Source of the DNA: Thaumasiovibrio subtropicus
GTDB taxonomy: Bacteria > Pseudomonadota > Gammaproteobacteria > Enterobacterales > Vibrionaceae
NCBI RefSeq assembly: GCF_019703835.1
Contig: NZ_AP023055.1
Coordinates: forward strand, 1-64,000
Reading direction: 5' to 3'
Length of the DNA: 64,000 nucleotides
Under the pieces are notes generated by a model. The model ran no database searches, had not been told where the DNA came from, and saw only the letters and a list, made by a program, of their open reading frames with translations. The first letter of the stretch is position 1. Each line of letters begins with the position of its first letter. The translations under genes and the position numbers were made by a program. This document shows positions 49,304 to 59,102 of the stretch, piece after piece.

Positions 49304-50848
49304 ATGATGAGCAATCCAATAATCGCTGACAACAAACCGATTAAAGTGCAATTGAATCAAGGTGAGGACTATTACTTCTGCGCGTGCGGCCGTTCGGCTA
49401 AGCAACCTTTTTGTGACGGTTCACATAAAGGCACAGGGTTCTCACCACAAGCCTTTAAGGCAACGGAAAGTGGTGATGCCTATTTGTGTCGCTGTAAACA
49501 CAGTCGTAACTTGCCTTATTGCGATGGGACACATAAGCAGTTTACTACCGAGCAAGTTGGTCAAGAGGGGCCTGGTGTTGCCCCGTCGAGTGATGCAGCC
49601 CCGATTGCGCAAGCGACGCAAGAGGAGCCAACCGTTGAGTTAATCCACCAACTGGCTCGCGAAGGACTGTCAAGTTTAGGTCATCATGGCCCAATGACAT
49701 CCATGGGGGTTCCTCGTCATCTGTTGCCACATTGGGATGATATTCAGTTGATGGTCGCGCAGATGGCAACCAAGCCGCTGCTGGAAGAAGAAACGGTCGA
49801 TACCTCTTTGATCATTGGTCCTAGAGCGGATAAGCCGTTGCGGTTGGACATTCCGTTGTTTGTTTCTGACATGAGCTTTGGCGCCCTGTCCGAAGAAGCA
49901 AAAACAGCACTGGCGAAAGGTGCAGAGCTTGCCGGGACCGGTATCTGCTCCGGTGAGGGCGGCATGCTACCCGAGGAGCAAGCAGCGAACAGCCGATATC
50001 TCTATGAGCTTGCCAGCGCGCAGTTTGGTTATGAGGAATCACTATTAACGCGCGTGCAGGCGTTTCATTTTAAAGGAGGGCAAGGGGCAAAAACGGGAAC
50101 GGGGGGGCACCTTCCCGGCAGTAAAAACATTGGTAAGATTGCGCAGGTGCGGGGTATAGAAGCGGGGGAATCCGCCATCTCTCCTCCCACCTTTCGAGAT
50201 TTGCACAGTTGTGATGATTTTAAGCGTTTTGCCGATAGAGTACGCGAGGTGTCTGGCGGCATTCCGATAGGCTTTAAGCTCAGCGCAAATCACATTGAAG
50301 AGGATATTCAGTTTGCACTCGATGCCAGCGCAGATTACATCATTTTGGATGGTCGTGGCGGTGGGACAGGGGCAGCACCTGTTATCTTCCGGGATCATAT
50401 CAGTGTGCCCACGATTCCTGCACTGGCGAGGGCGCGGCGCTATCTCGACGAGAAAGGCGTCTCTGGTGATGTCACCTTGATCATCACAGGTGGGCTACGT
50501 GTCCCCACTGATTTTGTGAAAGCGATGGCGTTAGGTGCTGATGGGGTCGCCGTCTCAAATTCAGCGATGCAATCGATAGGGTGTGTCGCAGCAAGGATGT
50601 GCAACACCAATAACTGCCCAGCAGGGATCGCAACGCAAAAAGCGGACTTGCGTCAGCGTTTGAATGTCGATAAGTCTGCACAGCAACTGGCGAATTTTTT
50701 TAATGCCTCCGTGGAGTTAATGCAGGTGTTGGCGAGAGCGTGTGGTCATCGAGCCCTTAAGGATTTTGATCAGAATGATTTGGCGACATGGCAGCGAGAG
50801 ATGGCCCACCTTGCTGGCATTCGCTATAGCGGAATAGACCTCACTTAA
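49304..50848 (+). CDS. Twin CDGSH iron-sulfur domain fused to a glutamate-synthase-like FMN domain
   Basis: The 514-residue protein starts with two CDGSH zinc-finger-like [2Fe-2S] motifs. The first is CACGRSAKQPFCDGSH (about 27-42), the second CRCKHSRNLPYCDGTH (about 65-80). A linker of about 30 residues leads to a glutamate-synthase central-domain-like FMN-binding barrel (PF01645): LFVSDMSFGALSEEAKTALA, GTGICSGEGGMLPEE, FKGGQGAKTGTGGHLPG, DGRGGGTGAAP and NTNNCPAGIATQ, the last being the Fe-S cysteine loop. The barrel alone is known as a stand-alone oxidoreductase; its electron donor may be the fused CDGSH module. Glutaminase domain is absent. It is monocistronic and cytoplasmic. Confidence 0.92.
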   Translation: MMSNPIIADNKPIKVQLNQGEDYYFCACGRSAKQPFCDGSHKGTGFSPQAFKATESGDAYLCRCKHSRNLPYCDGTHKQFTTEQVGQEGPGVAPSSDAAPIAQATQEEPTVELIHQLAREGLSSLGHHGPMTSMGVPRHLLPHWDDIQLMVAQMATKPLLEEETVDTSLIIGPRADKPLRLDIPLFVSDMSFGALSEEAKTALAKGAELAGTGICSGEGGMLPEEQAANSRYLYELASAQFGYEESLLTRVQAFHFKGGQGAKTGTGGHLPGSKNIGKIAQVRGIEAGESAISPPTFRDLHSCDDFKRFADRVREVSGGIPIGFKLSANHIEEDIQFALDASADYIILDGRGGGTGAAPVIFRDHISVPTIPALARARRYLDEKGVSGDVTLIITGGLRVPTDFVKAMALGADGVAVSNSAMQSIGCVAARMCNTNNCPAGIATQKADLRQRLNVDKSAQQLANFFNASVELMQVLARACGHRALKDFDQNDLATWQREMAHLAGIRYSGIDLT

Positions 50849-50860
50849 CCCTCTCAACTT

Positions 50861-50889
50861 GGGGGATTAAAACCTTGTGGCGATCCCCC
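50861..50889. terminator. Terminator between convergent genes
   Basis: GGGGGAT and ATCCCCC make a perfect 7-bp stem with a 15-base loop, between the two stop codons. Confidence 0.65.
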
Positions 50890-50903
50890 TATTTATCCGA
50901 TGG

Positions 50904-52364
50904 CTACGCCGCTAGCGTCTCTTGATCTTTGTGCTGGGCGGCGATGGCTTTGATTTGCTCCTCAATTTCAAACATGGCATCGACAATACGTGGATCAAAG
51001 TGGCTGCCACGTCCTTCCTCAATGATGCCCATCGCTTTTTCGTGTGAAAACGCCGGCTTGTAAACACGCTTCGAAATCAAGGCGTCGTAGACATCCGCTA
51101 TTGCCATTAAACGCCCTGAGAGTGGGATGTTATCGCCACTTAACCCCGCCGGATACCCTGAGCCATTCCACTTTTCATGGTGAGTAAGGGCAATTTCTTT
51201 CGCAAAGTGGAGGAAGCCATTATTGCCACCGCGCGCTTGCGCAGTTTCGAGCGCTTGCGCACCGATGTAGGGGTGTTGTTTCATTATTTCGAACTCATCG
51301 TCGGTCAATTTACCCGGCTTAAGCAAAATGGCGTCTGGAATGCCGACTTTACCGATATCGTGCAAGGGAGCGGACTTATAAAGCAGTTCGATCGTTTCGT
51401 CATCAAGTTGAGTTTTGAAGTCCGGGTGTTGCTGCAGTTTGAGCGCCATGGCTTTGACGTACTCTTGGGTACGCACGATGTGCGCCCCTGTCTCATTGTC
51501 TCGCGACTCGGCCAGTGCGGAGAGTCCGACAATCGCCACATCGCGCGTGTCTTCGACTTCTTGTTTTTGAGCGATCAACTGTTCCACCATGTGGTTGGTC
51601 AATGTCGCAATATGACCAATTTCATCACGATAGAAGACTGGGACCCGCTTAGAGAAATCGCCTGAGGAGGTGGCAGAGAGCACTTCTTGTTGTGAACGCA
51701 TAAGCTCACGTAAAAAAGCCAGCCATTGGTAGAGAATCGTTGAGGTATAAGCTAAGAGTACCGCAGCGACATAAAAAAATTCTTTGATGATACTGAGGCC
51801 GCCACTGCCGTCATGGATGGCGGAAGGATTGCGAGCTAACCACTCTAAGTCTTTCACGACGATCATGCCTAAGATGACGGTCAGCAGCACAATGAGCCCT
51901 GAAAAAGCCCATCCAAGCCGCGTCGCAATAGAGTGCTGCTTCTGCGCCAATTCGCTGCTTGAGCAAGATTCGACGTTGGACACATAGTTACGATGTTGCT
52001 GACGCCAGCGGATATCTAGCCCCGCAAGGAGTCCCAATGCCGCCATACCAAAAACCGTTTTGAGATTTGAATCGAGCGGAAAGAGGTAACTGTGATTAAA
52101 GACGAGGGCCAAGAGAATGCCTGATGTAGTGAAGATGAAAAGGTCATTACGCAAACTAAAACAGTCTTGTTTGTCTTTGATGAGTGTCACTAATCGCAGC
52201 GGTAACATAATGCCAAAGGTGACAGCGACATATTGAAAAGTTTGCCATGCGGATAATGAGTCGAGCATGGGACAAACGCGCGCGCCATAAAAACCAAAAA
52301 CAGTCGCTGCGATGATGTAATGCACGACGATGGTAGTCAGATGTGCTCTTTGTTCCGTTTGCAT
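50904..52364 (-). CDS. Membrane HD-GYP domain protein (cyclic-di-GMP phosphodiesterase)
   Basis: The 486-residue protein has about five hydrophobic segments in the first 225 residues (a membrane sensor without a large periplasmic loop). A HAMP-like segment (about 225-270, RDEIGHIATLTNHMVEQL) follows, then an HD-GYP domain: NETGAHIVRTQEYV, HDIGKVGIPDAILLKPGKL, HHEKWNGSGYPAGLSG and a metal-binding ADVYDAL. The HD pair and GYP are intact, so it should hydrolyse cyclic-di-GMP to GMP or pGpG. The start ATG 52364 has TAGG upstream. It is transcribed alone. Confidence 0.93.
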   Translation of the reverse strand: MQTEQRAHLTTIVVHYIIAATVFGFYGARVCPMLDSLSAWQTFQYVAVTFGIMLPLRLVTLIKDKQDCFSLRNDLFIFTTSGILLALVFNHSYLFPLDSNLKTVFGMAALGLLAGLDIRWRQQHRNYVSNVESCSSSELAQKQHSIATRLGWAFSGLIVLLTVILGMIVVKDLEWLARNPSAIHDGSGGLSIIKEFFYVAAVLLAYTSTILYQWLAFLRELMRSQQEVLSATSSGDFSKRVPVFYRDEIGHIATLTNHMVEQLIAQKQEVEDTRDVAIVGLSALAESRDNETGAHIVRTQEYVKAMALKLQQHPDFKTQLDDETIELLYKSAPLHDIGKVGIPDAILLKPGKLTDDEFEIMKQHPYIGAQALETAQARGGNNGFLHFAKEIALTHHEKWNGSGYPAGLSGDNIPLSGRLMAIADVYDALISKRVYKPAFSHEKAMGIIEEGRGSHFDPRIVDAMFEIEEQIKAIAAQHKDQETLAA

Positions 52365-52577
52365 AGTGTACCTAGCCTATTTTGTTGCTTAATTTATTCT
52401 CTAACGACCTCAGGATGCATCGGGCTTGACGCGTGCGACGTCATTCGCACACCAACAAGACCGATTCCTCTGACTAATTATTGCAACGCTTTCTTGACTT
52501 CGCGACTTAAGCAGACGGGTTTGTTGTTTGTAAATGACAACATGTGTTGTCGTGATACCTTAGCGGACAACCTATCG

Positions 52578-53459
52578 TTAAGATGCCTTTATCAGCTGGT
52601 GGCTTGGATGACGCTCATGAACCCATGTAATCAGACGTTCCATCGCGTTGGGCCACTGATTTTCCAGTGGTATCGCATGACCACATAGCGGAATGATTTC
52701 CGCCTTCACACCATAAGCGTTGGCGGTATCGTTGACAATTTTAACCGGAACAATCTTGTCGTTTTGCGCCCCTATGACCAAGACTGGGAGCTTCTGTGCA
52801 AAGTCTAAGGCGACGGGCTGCGCCGAGGAGAATAAATTCAGGTCTTCAGGACAGAAGCCGGCCAAAATTTTCTCCGCTTGGGCCTTTGTTGCTCCGTCAT
52901 GGAACAGGGCATTGAGCAGAGAACGACGCACATAGGCGTTTTGAACCAAGAGTTCTGGCATGAGCATAAACTGGCTGAGCACACTGGCCTCAAAAGGCTG
53001 TGAGCACACCAAGTGATTATTGAGATGATTAAAACCGTGTGGCGGCACTGACGCGAGCAGACAGAGGCCGGAGAGCGGCATGACAGGGTATTTGGTACTG
53101 AGTTTTGAAGCAAAATGTTGCGCGACCAGTCCTCCCATAGAGTATCCGACAATAATGGGTGGCTGCTTATGTCGTTGTAACACGAGGTCGAAGAGCGAGC
53201 GTAAGTCTTCGACATAGCTTTCCAACGGGCTGTCACTGGCATTATTGTGGCTATTGCCATGGCTGCGTAAGCTAAGTGCGTAGCAAGGGTAACCCGCATG
53301 CGCGATGGCTGGCATAAAGTGATGAGAAAACAGCGATGCACCGGTAAAAATGCCATGAACGAGAATGACGGGTGACGCCGAGGCCACCGTTTCCGGCGGA
53401 CACAAGCTGAGGCATTCAAGATCACCGTGTTGTGTTGCGATAAACTCTTGTTTGATCAT
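52578..53459 (-). CDS. Alpha/beta hydrolase
   Basis: The 293-residue protein contains VHGIFTGASLFSHHF (oxyanion region), the nucleophile elbow GYSMGG (Ser about 117), an acid in GAQNDKIVP and the catalytic histidine in LCGHAIP. No signal peptide is seen. The elbow and the oxyanion HGIF are typical of lipases and esterases that act on small acyl esters. The MCP gene begins upstream on the same strand after a gap of about 150 bp containing a hairpin, so they are separate units. Confidence 0.87.
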   Translation of the reverse strand: MIKQEFIATQHGDLECLSLCPPETVASASPVILVHGIFTGASLFSHHFMPAIAHAGYPCYALSLRSHGNSHNNASDSPLESYVEDLRSLFDLVLQRHKQPPIIVGYSMGGLVAQHFASKLSTKYPVMPLSGLCLLASVPPHGFNHLNNHLVCSQPFEASVLSQFMLMPELLVQNAYVRRSLLNALFHDGATKAQAEKILAGFCPEDLNLFSSAQPVALDFAQKLPVLVIGAQNDKIVPVKIVNDTANAYGVKAEIIPLCGHAIPLENQWPNAMERLITWVHERHPSHQLIKAS

Positions 53460-53578
53460 GGCAAGGCTATGCTTCTTGAAAATAAAAAGAATGCATATAG
53501 TTGCATTTTTTAGGCCAAGGTGACAACTGGTGAGTTGACTCGTTTGCCTCGCGCTCTCAGTGCAGAGACAGTGGAAGA

Positions 53579-53602
53579 AGCAGCAACGCTGGGGTTGCTG
53601 CT
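53579..53602 (-). terminator. Terminator of the chemoreceptor gene
   Basis: AGCAGCAAC and GTTGCTGCT are perfect 9-base complements with a six-base loop. The minus strand continues TCTTCC, a weak T tract. Confidence 0.65.
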
Positions 53603-53612
53603 AGCAGGGCGA

Positions 53613-55586
53613 TTAGTCGAGTGTTTTAAACGAGTTGGCGACGGTGGTGAGCGCGTGAATGTGGCTGCTTAGGGCATCATTCGCGTTTTCGAGTGCCGCC
53701 ATGGATTCTGCCGTTTGTTGGGCAAGAGTATGAATTTGATGCGTGTTCTTGTTCACATCGTCTATCGCGGTATTTTGCTGATGGGTGGAGACGGCGATGA
53801 GTTCTGCTTGGGCTTGCACTTCAGAGACGGAGGCCGCGATATCGCCGAGTAATCCCTGTACCTTATTGGCATCTTGATCCATGGCTTGCGCGTTACTTAA
53901 AGTGTTCACCATCGCTTCAGCGGTAGCACCCGTTTTCTGTTGTAGGTTAGCGATTAAGGTTTCGATACTGTCGGTTGATTCACTGGTCTTGGTTGCAAGT
54001 TGGCGAACTTCATCGGCAACCACAGCAAAGCCTCGCCCAGCGTCGCCGGCACGTGCGGCTTCAATCGCGGCATTTAGCGCCAGCAAGTTGGTTTGGTCAG
54101 CGATTTCGCGAATGATTTGTAACACACCGCCAATGCTATCGGCATCAGATTGAAGCTGGTTGATGAGTAGCTCAGATTGGCGAACTTCTTCACTTAACGT
54201 ACTGACACCGGCTAACGTTTGTTGAAGGTGACTGACGCCCTCTCCGACGAGCTTATCCGTTTCCGTTGCCATGCGTTTTGTCTGTTCCGCATTGTCAGAA
54301 ATCCCTTCAACGGCATTGCTGATCTGCTCTACCGCAACACTGACCTGCTCAATGCCCGTGCGCTGTTCAGTTAATGCACTTTGTGCCGCATGAATGGCAG
54401 ATTGCGATCCTTGGTAAGAGTGATTCAGCGCGTTGTTGACAGAACGGGTTTCGTTGATCGATTGCCCTATCTTTGCAACAAATGCGTTGTAGGAGACAGC
54501 CAGTTGTCCTAGCTCATCGGCTCGGCTCTCGTCGAGTCTACCCGTTAAGTCACCCTCGCTGCTTGCTGCGCGTGAAATGGCATCACGGGTTGTGATGATC
54601 GGCGCCAACATTTTGGAGAGCAAGAAAGCAATCAAGAGAATCAGCACGATGGCCGCGCCGAGGATAATGGTGAGTTCACCCATGGCTGCTGATGTAACGG
54701 CATCTTCTAGCACTGATGTCGGTACCATTAAGGCGAGATGCCAACGTAGGTGTGGTTGTTCGGAGTGAATAGGATGAATAGCAACAGTTTGTGGTTCACC
54801 CTGCCAGTTGACGTCATGGAACGCGACACTGCGGCCCGCTTGTCGTGGCAATGTGTTAAAGCCATTATGTTGTCGATCAAGTTGTGCCAGGGTGAGATTT
54901 TCGACTTCTTTACCCGTTTTGCCACTAAATAACATGACATTGCCATTGTCATCGTAGATGAAGGCGATCCCTTGCCCTTGATACTTCATGTTGTTGAGCA
55001 CGAGCTGCTGCACTTCTTCACTGTTGATGTCGATACCAACCACATGATCGATGCGATTATCAATGATCACCGGAGAGTAGATGGAGGTGCCAAAAGCGCC
55101 AGTCAAAATGTCCATCAAGGTGATGGCAAAGGGTTTTCTAAGTCGCTCTGTTTCCTGATACCAACCCCGGTTGGCAATGACGTAGTCGGGTGATTGATAG
55201 CTCCCTTCTTTGTTGAAGTATTCATCGCGATCTGGCAGCGCGAAGAACAAGGTCTCGATATTGTCATCGCGGCGGTTAAGGTCAGCGATAAGTGCCATCA
55301 TGGCTTGGTCGTCTGCGTCCGTGGCAGTACCATTTCGTTTCGCGGTGACGAGCGCTCGCAGTTCTGGACTGGCAATGAGTGACTCGACGTAAGCGTTGTA
55401 TTTACTGAAGAAGCCTTCAGTAAAGGTCGCTTTTTCTGTGACTTCTGAGGCGAGCGCGTTGTTGATGCCGACACGCGTCGATTTTGTCACCATATTGACC
55501 GAATAGAAACTGATCACCGCGGCATTACATAACAGTATCAGCGCGACGATAACCATGGTTCGTTTGATGATTGAATCCTTAAACAC
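53613..55586 (-). CDS. Methyl-accepting chemotaxis protein with dCache sensor
   Basis: The GTG at 55586 has GGAGG four bases before it and starts the frame at [15 protein letters not shown], giving about 657 residues; a TTG eight codons upstream lies before the ribosome site and is not used. TM1 spans about 10-32. A periplasmic dCache-like domain (about 35-290) contains [18 protein letters not shown] and [12 protein letters not shown]2 ([17 protein letters not shown]), a HAMP domain and the signalling helix bundle follow. The hairpin tip [20 protein letters not shown] and the CheW-binding region are canonical. Its ligand is probably a small carboxylate or amino acid. Confidence 0.93.
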   Translation of the reverse strand: MFKDSIIKRTMVIVALILLCNAAVISFYSVNMVTKSTRVGINNALASEVTEKATFTEGFFSKYNAYVESLIASPELRALVTAKRNGTATDADDQAMMALIADLNRRDDNIETLFFALPDRDEYFNKEGSYQSPDYVIANRGWYQETERLRKPFAITLMDILTGAFGTSIYSPVIIDNRIDHVVGIDINSEEVQQLVLNNMKYQGQGIAFIYDDNGNVMLFSGKTGKEVENLTLAQLDRQHNGFNTLPRQAGRSVAFHDVNWQGEPQTVAIHPIHSEQPHLRWHLALMVPTSVLEDAVTSAAMGELTIILGAAIVLILLIAFLLSKMLAPIITTRDAISRAASSEGDLTGRLDESRADELGQLAVSYNAFVAKIGQSINETRSVNNALNHSYQGSQSAIHAAQSALTEQRTGIEQVSVAVEQISNAVEGISDNAEQTKRMATETDKLVGEGVSHLQQTLAGVSTLSEEVRQSELLINQLQSDADSIGGVLQIIREIADQTNLLALNAAIEAARAGDAGRGFAVVADEVRQLATKTSESTDSIETLIANLQQKTGATAEAMVNTLSNAQAMDQDANKVQGLLGDIAASVSEVQAQAELIAVSTHQQNTAIDDVNKNTHQIHTLAQQTAESMAALENANDALSSHIHALTTVANSFKTLD

Positions 55587-55615
55587 AACCCCTCCAATAA
55601 AAAATATCAAGTACG

Positions 55616-55937
55616 CTTATTTGTTTCGATTATGAAACTGGAACTTGTTGATGTTACTGGTGATATTGACTATATGAAAGAGAATGTTTGCTATTTTGTC
55701 ATAAAGGTAGCGTCTATATGTAAACGTTATCATTTTTTATATGTTGTGCGGGTTTGGGTGGGTTTTAGCGGGTGGGCTTGAGTGCATACGTTTGGATAGG
55801 TTTGGAGTGATGCGTTGTTGCGTTGTGACTCTCTTTCCACCTATTGATTGACAAGGGCAAGACACTGGCAGGCACAATGGGCAGTGTCTTGTCCTAATTG
55901 CAGAGCAGAGCTCAACATGAGCCTTATGACGCGCACG
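55616..55937. other. Intergenic region with a hairpin, no gene
   Basis: About 320 bp between the chemoreceptor start and the end of the anti-sigma-like gene. It contains AAGACACTG (55859-55867) pairing with CAGTGTCTT (55882-55890), which may terminate the sigma operon. A GT-rich stretch (55745-55815) has no recognised function. Confidence 0.5.
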
Positions 55938-56615
55938 CTATTGCGATGTTAACTGCGCTCGTACCTCTTCGGGGATGGCGTCTTCGAGTTCTGGGTACGT
56001 GCTTAAAAGCGCGTTGATTTCCTCGAGCGCATCACTTTCTGGGTGATTGTCTAACTTGATGAGCAAGCGTCTGAGTTTCTCCTGCGCGATAAAATACTCG
56101 CCAGCCTCTACAGCTAACAGTGTTGGGACTCGACCCTCCTCAGTACCGTAAGAAAAAGGTGTTGTGCCGTGTTGTTCTTGGACTTCTCCCATTTGAAGGA
56201 CATCGCCACTTTGCATCTGAGTACCTACCGATAAGGCGGGGGCAGACAGCGCTGCTTCAGGTGTTTCTGAGTCGGATAAGCTGCGCTTTTTTAGAAACAA
56301 AGGCGCTTGTTGTAGCTCAGTTTCCTCGCTTAACCCACGCTGATTTTCTGGTGGTAGTCCTTGCAACTCCATGCTGGGGTTATCGTCTAGCCAACGCCAT
56401 GGCGCGAGTAAGGTGACGAGTATGATGCCAGCAGCGATGCCGATAGCGCGATGCGGCCAACGGCGCTTTTTGGGTAAAGAGGTGACATTGGATGCGTTCT
56501 CTAATGCCGCTTTTGCGGTTTGAAGGACGCGGTTATCAAGGTCAGCCGAGGGAGATTCTGTTGCATCCTTGCGGTATTGAGTGAGCACCTCTTCATCGGT
56601 AAATGGTGTCTTCAT
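55938..56615 (-). CDS. Putative anti-sigma-like membrane protein
   Basis: The 225-residue product has a cytoplasmic N-terminal stretch of about 50 residues, one transmembrane segment (IGIAAGIILVTLLAPWRWL) and an acidic, proline-rich periplasmic tail. Its ATG overlaps the stop of the ECF sigma gene (ATGA), which is the standard arrangement for a sigma factor and its membrane anti-sigma factor. The ZAS-type His-x3-Cys-x2-Cys motif is not present, so the mode of binding is different or the role is only inferred. Confidence 0.72.
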   Translation of the reverse strand: MKTPFTDEEVLTQYRKDATESPSADLDNRVLQTAKAALENASNVTSLPKKRRWPHRAIGIAAGIILVTLLAPWRWLDDNPSMELQGLPPENQRGLSEETELQQAPLFLKKRSLSDSETPEAALSAPALSVGTQMQSGDVLQMGEVQEQHGTTPFSYGTEEGRVPTLLAVEAGEYFIAQEKLRRLLIKLDNHPESDALEEINALLSTYPELEDAIPEEVRAQLTSQ

Positions 56616-57199
56616 TGCCGATCTCCTAGTTTACGCGTCAGGCACTCTCGTAGTTGGGACATCGCGTAGCGAAGGCGAGTTTTCAATGCCTCTGCTTTGA
56701 TGGATACGATTGAGCAGATATCGTCGCTATTGAGACCTGCTTCATGGCGGAGCAGGAACGCTTCACGTTGCTTGTCAGGTAGCAGGGCCATACAGGATCG
56801 AATTGCCTCTGACTTGCGCGCCGCAATGTCTGTATCCATGCCTTGATGCTCGGGTTCTGCCGATTCGAGGTAGTGATCGGCGTGGGCAGTTTTACGTGAT
56901 TCATCGATGACTAGGTTATGCGCAATCCGATAAAGCAAGGTAGTGAGCTTGGCTGTCGGCGTATAAGTGTGTCGCTTTTCGATTAAACGCGCCCATGTTT
57001 CATGGAATAGCTCTTCGGCTCTACTCTGTTGAGATAAGCCCAGTTGGCGGCAGAAATAGCGATAAAGCGGCCCTTTATGCCGATGATACAAAGTTGTGAA
57101 GGCAGCATGGTCGCCTTCACAGTATTGGGTCATCAGGACTTCATCACTGGTTTCTGTCATCGGTCTTGATGTGCATTCGGCTTGGTTTAACAGGCGCAT
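56612..57199 (-). CDS. RNA polymerase sigma-70 family factor (ECF type)
   Basis: The 195-residue protein contains sigma region 2 (DHAAFTTLYHRHKGPLYRYF, AEELFHETWARLIEKRHTY) and region 4 (LLPDKQREAFLLRHEAGLNS, DDICSIVSIKAEALKTRLRYA) of the extracytoplasmic-function group. ATG 57199 lies directly after the stop of the VWA gene; ATG 57160 is an alternative. Position between a VWA lipoprotein and a membrane anti-sigma-like protein suggests it controls its own operon in response to envelope signals. No -35/-10 of ECF type was identified upstream of the VWA gene. Confidence 0.92.
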   Translation of the reverse strand: MRLLNQAECTSRPMTETSDEVLMTQYCEGDHAAFTTLYHRHKGPLYRYFCRQLGLSQQSRAEELFHETWARLIEKRHTYTPTAKLTTLLYRIAHNLVIDESRKTAHADHYLESAEPEHQGMDTDIAARKSEAIRSCMALLPDKQREAFLLRHEAGLNSDDICSIVSIKAEALKTRLRYAMSQLRECLTRKLGDRQ

Positions 57200-57202
57200 T
57201 GG

Positions 57203-58936
57203 TTAGAGGTTCTGTGCTAGTTCCACTAATTGTACAAACTCACCGCGATAGTTGAAGGGGTCTTCACCACGATTTTTGCGAGCGATGTCGGCAATTTCTT
57301 GGAAGGTCAGCGCATTCACATAGCGTTCGGTCTTCAGCTTTTGTGCGAAGGCGGCCGCGGCGGTGGCGAATTGAAAATCCGTGCTCGCCTGTTCAAACCG
57401 CGTATGTAAGTCGCTAAGTTCAACTTGCTTGCTGATTAATTGGCTGTGCTTTTCATCGGGTAATTTATAGCGCACTTTAATCTGCGCCACTTCGTTGGCA
57501 TGCGGTGTGGGCACGGACGTTTCTGAGGCGTGGCCATGTTGATAGCGAAGCGCATCAATCTGCCCTCTGTCGCCAGCGAGCGTGAGCTCGTAAAGTGCAG
57601 TGACGGTATGACCTACACCAATTTCACCCGCATCGACGTGATCGTTGTTAAAGTCTTCATCGCGTAGTTGACGATTTTGGTAACCGATCAGGCGATACTC
57701 TTTGACTGTTACGGGATTGAATTCCACTTGGATTTTGACATCGTTAGCAATGCTCTGCAATGTACCACTCATCTGTCTCACCAAGACTTTTTGCGCTTCA
57801 TGGAGTGAGTCAATATACGCATGATTGCCATTCCCTTTGTTGGCTAACTGTTCCATTAAACCGTCGTTATAGTTTCCTCGGCCAAACCCTAATGTGGTCA
57901 AAGAGATGCCATGTTGTCGCTTTTCTTCAATCAGCGTGATCAGGTCATCAATGTCGGCCATACCGACATTGAAATCCCCATCGGTTGCTAAAATGACACG
58001 ATTGACGCCACCGTCAATGAAGTGTTGTTGCGCTTGTTGATAGGCTGCAAGAATGCCGCCTTCTCCGTTTGTCCCGCCTCCTGTTTGAAGGGATTGCAAC
58101 GCATTGAGAATCGTCGCTGTTTCGTCGCCTCTGGTCGCGGGTAACACAACGCCCGCATTGCCGGCATAAGTCACAATGCTGACACTGTCGTTCTCGTTCA
58201 GTTGTTTGGTGAGCATGGTGAGGCTATTGACCAACAGTGGCAGTTTACTTCTGTCATGCATTGAGCCAGATACATCAATTAAGAAGACGAGGTTAGATGC
58301 TTGACGCTGATCTGCGGGGATCTCGTAGCCTTTTAAGGCGATGCGCAGAAGTTGACGCTCAACGTTCCAAGGTGATGGGGCGATTTCAGTATGCACTGCG
58401 AATGGCTGCTGACGGTTCTCTGGCTCATGGTAATCATAGGGAAAGTAGTTAATGAATGCCTCTTCACGCACCGCATCCGCAGGAGGCCTTTGCCCTGAGT
58501 TAAGCAAGCTGCGGACATTGGCGTAACTGCCCGTATCAACATCGATTGAAAAGGTAGACAGTGGTGTTGTTATGGTTTGATGCACGCCATTAGAGGGGGT
58601 ATCAAGATAGTTGTCATGGTTTTCGAACAGCGGTTGTGAGGGGATTGGCATGATAGCCATGGTTTGTACTCGAGATAGAGAGGGACTGCTGAGTTGCAAT
58701 ACGGTGCCCATCTCAGCAAGCGTGCTTTCTCGTTGGGTTTTCAACACTTGTTCTGTTTGGTGGCGCTGTTGATATGCCTCGTCTGCCTGACGTTGCTTGG
58801 TCAGTTCCTGCGCTTTTCTTTGCGCTTCCATCGCTTCTTGCTGCTGAACAAGGCGGGCTTGTTCATTGTCGGCGCTGCAACCAAATAGCAAAGTGAGTGC
58901 AATGGCGATGCTGGTGTAGCGGCATGTTTTATTCAT
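57203..58936 (-). CDS. VWA-domain lipoprotein (YfbK-like)
   Basis: The 577-residue product starts with a lipoprotein signal (ALTLLFGC), then a charged coiled coil (about 25-75). A YfbK-like N-terminal domain follows (TFSIDVDTGSYANVRSLLNSG, EEAFINYFPYDY), then a von Willebrand A domain with the MIDAS motif DVSGSM, Thr and Asp in VILATDGDF. The C-terminus (DUF3520) ends FNYRGEFVQLVELAQ. The protein is attached to the periplasmic side. It heads the operon with an ECF sigma factor and an anti-sigma-like protein; similar VWA-sigma gene pairs are common in Gammaproteobacteria but their purpose is not established. Confidence 0.92.
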   Translation of the reverse strand: MNKTCRYTSIAIALTLLFGCSADNEQARLVQQQEAMEAQRKAQELTKQRQADEAYQQRHQTEQVLKTQRESTLAEMGTVLQLSSPSLSRVQTMAIMPIPSQPLFENHDNYLDTPSNGVHQTITTPLSTFSIDVDTGSYANVRSLLNSGQRPPADAVREEAFINYFPYDYHEPENRQQPFAVHTEIAPSPWNVERQLLRIALKGYEIPADQRQASNLVFLIDVSGSMHDRSKLPLLVNSLTMLTKQLNENDSVSIVTYAGNAGVVLPATRGDETATILNALQSLQTGGGTNGEGGILAAYQQAQQHFIDGGVNRVILATDGDFNVGMADIDDLITLIEEKRQHGISLTTLGFGRGNYNDGLMEQLANKGNGNHAYIDSLHEAQKVLVRQMSGTLQSIANDVKIQVEFNPVTVKEYRLIGYQNRQLRDEDFNNDHVDAGEIGVGHTVTALYELTLAGDRGQIDALRYQHGHASETSVPTPHANEVAQIKVRYKLPDEKHSQLISKQVELSDLHTRFEQASTDFQFATAAAAFAQKLKTERYVNALTFQEIADIARKNRGEDPFNYRGEFVQLVELAQNL

Positions 58937-59102
58937 GTTTCTGTCCCGTTCATTGGTGTTGTAGGGGTATAAACGGATGAAACTGAAAAAGGGGTTAAAA
59001 AATTTTAACTATTTTAAAACTAAGCCACGTAAGTATTGTGGCTTGAGTCATCTTGGTTTGAGTTATCTTGGTTTGAATCATCATGGTTTGAGTATGGGGT
59101 GC

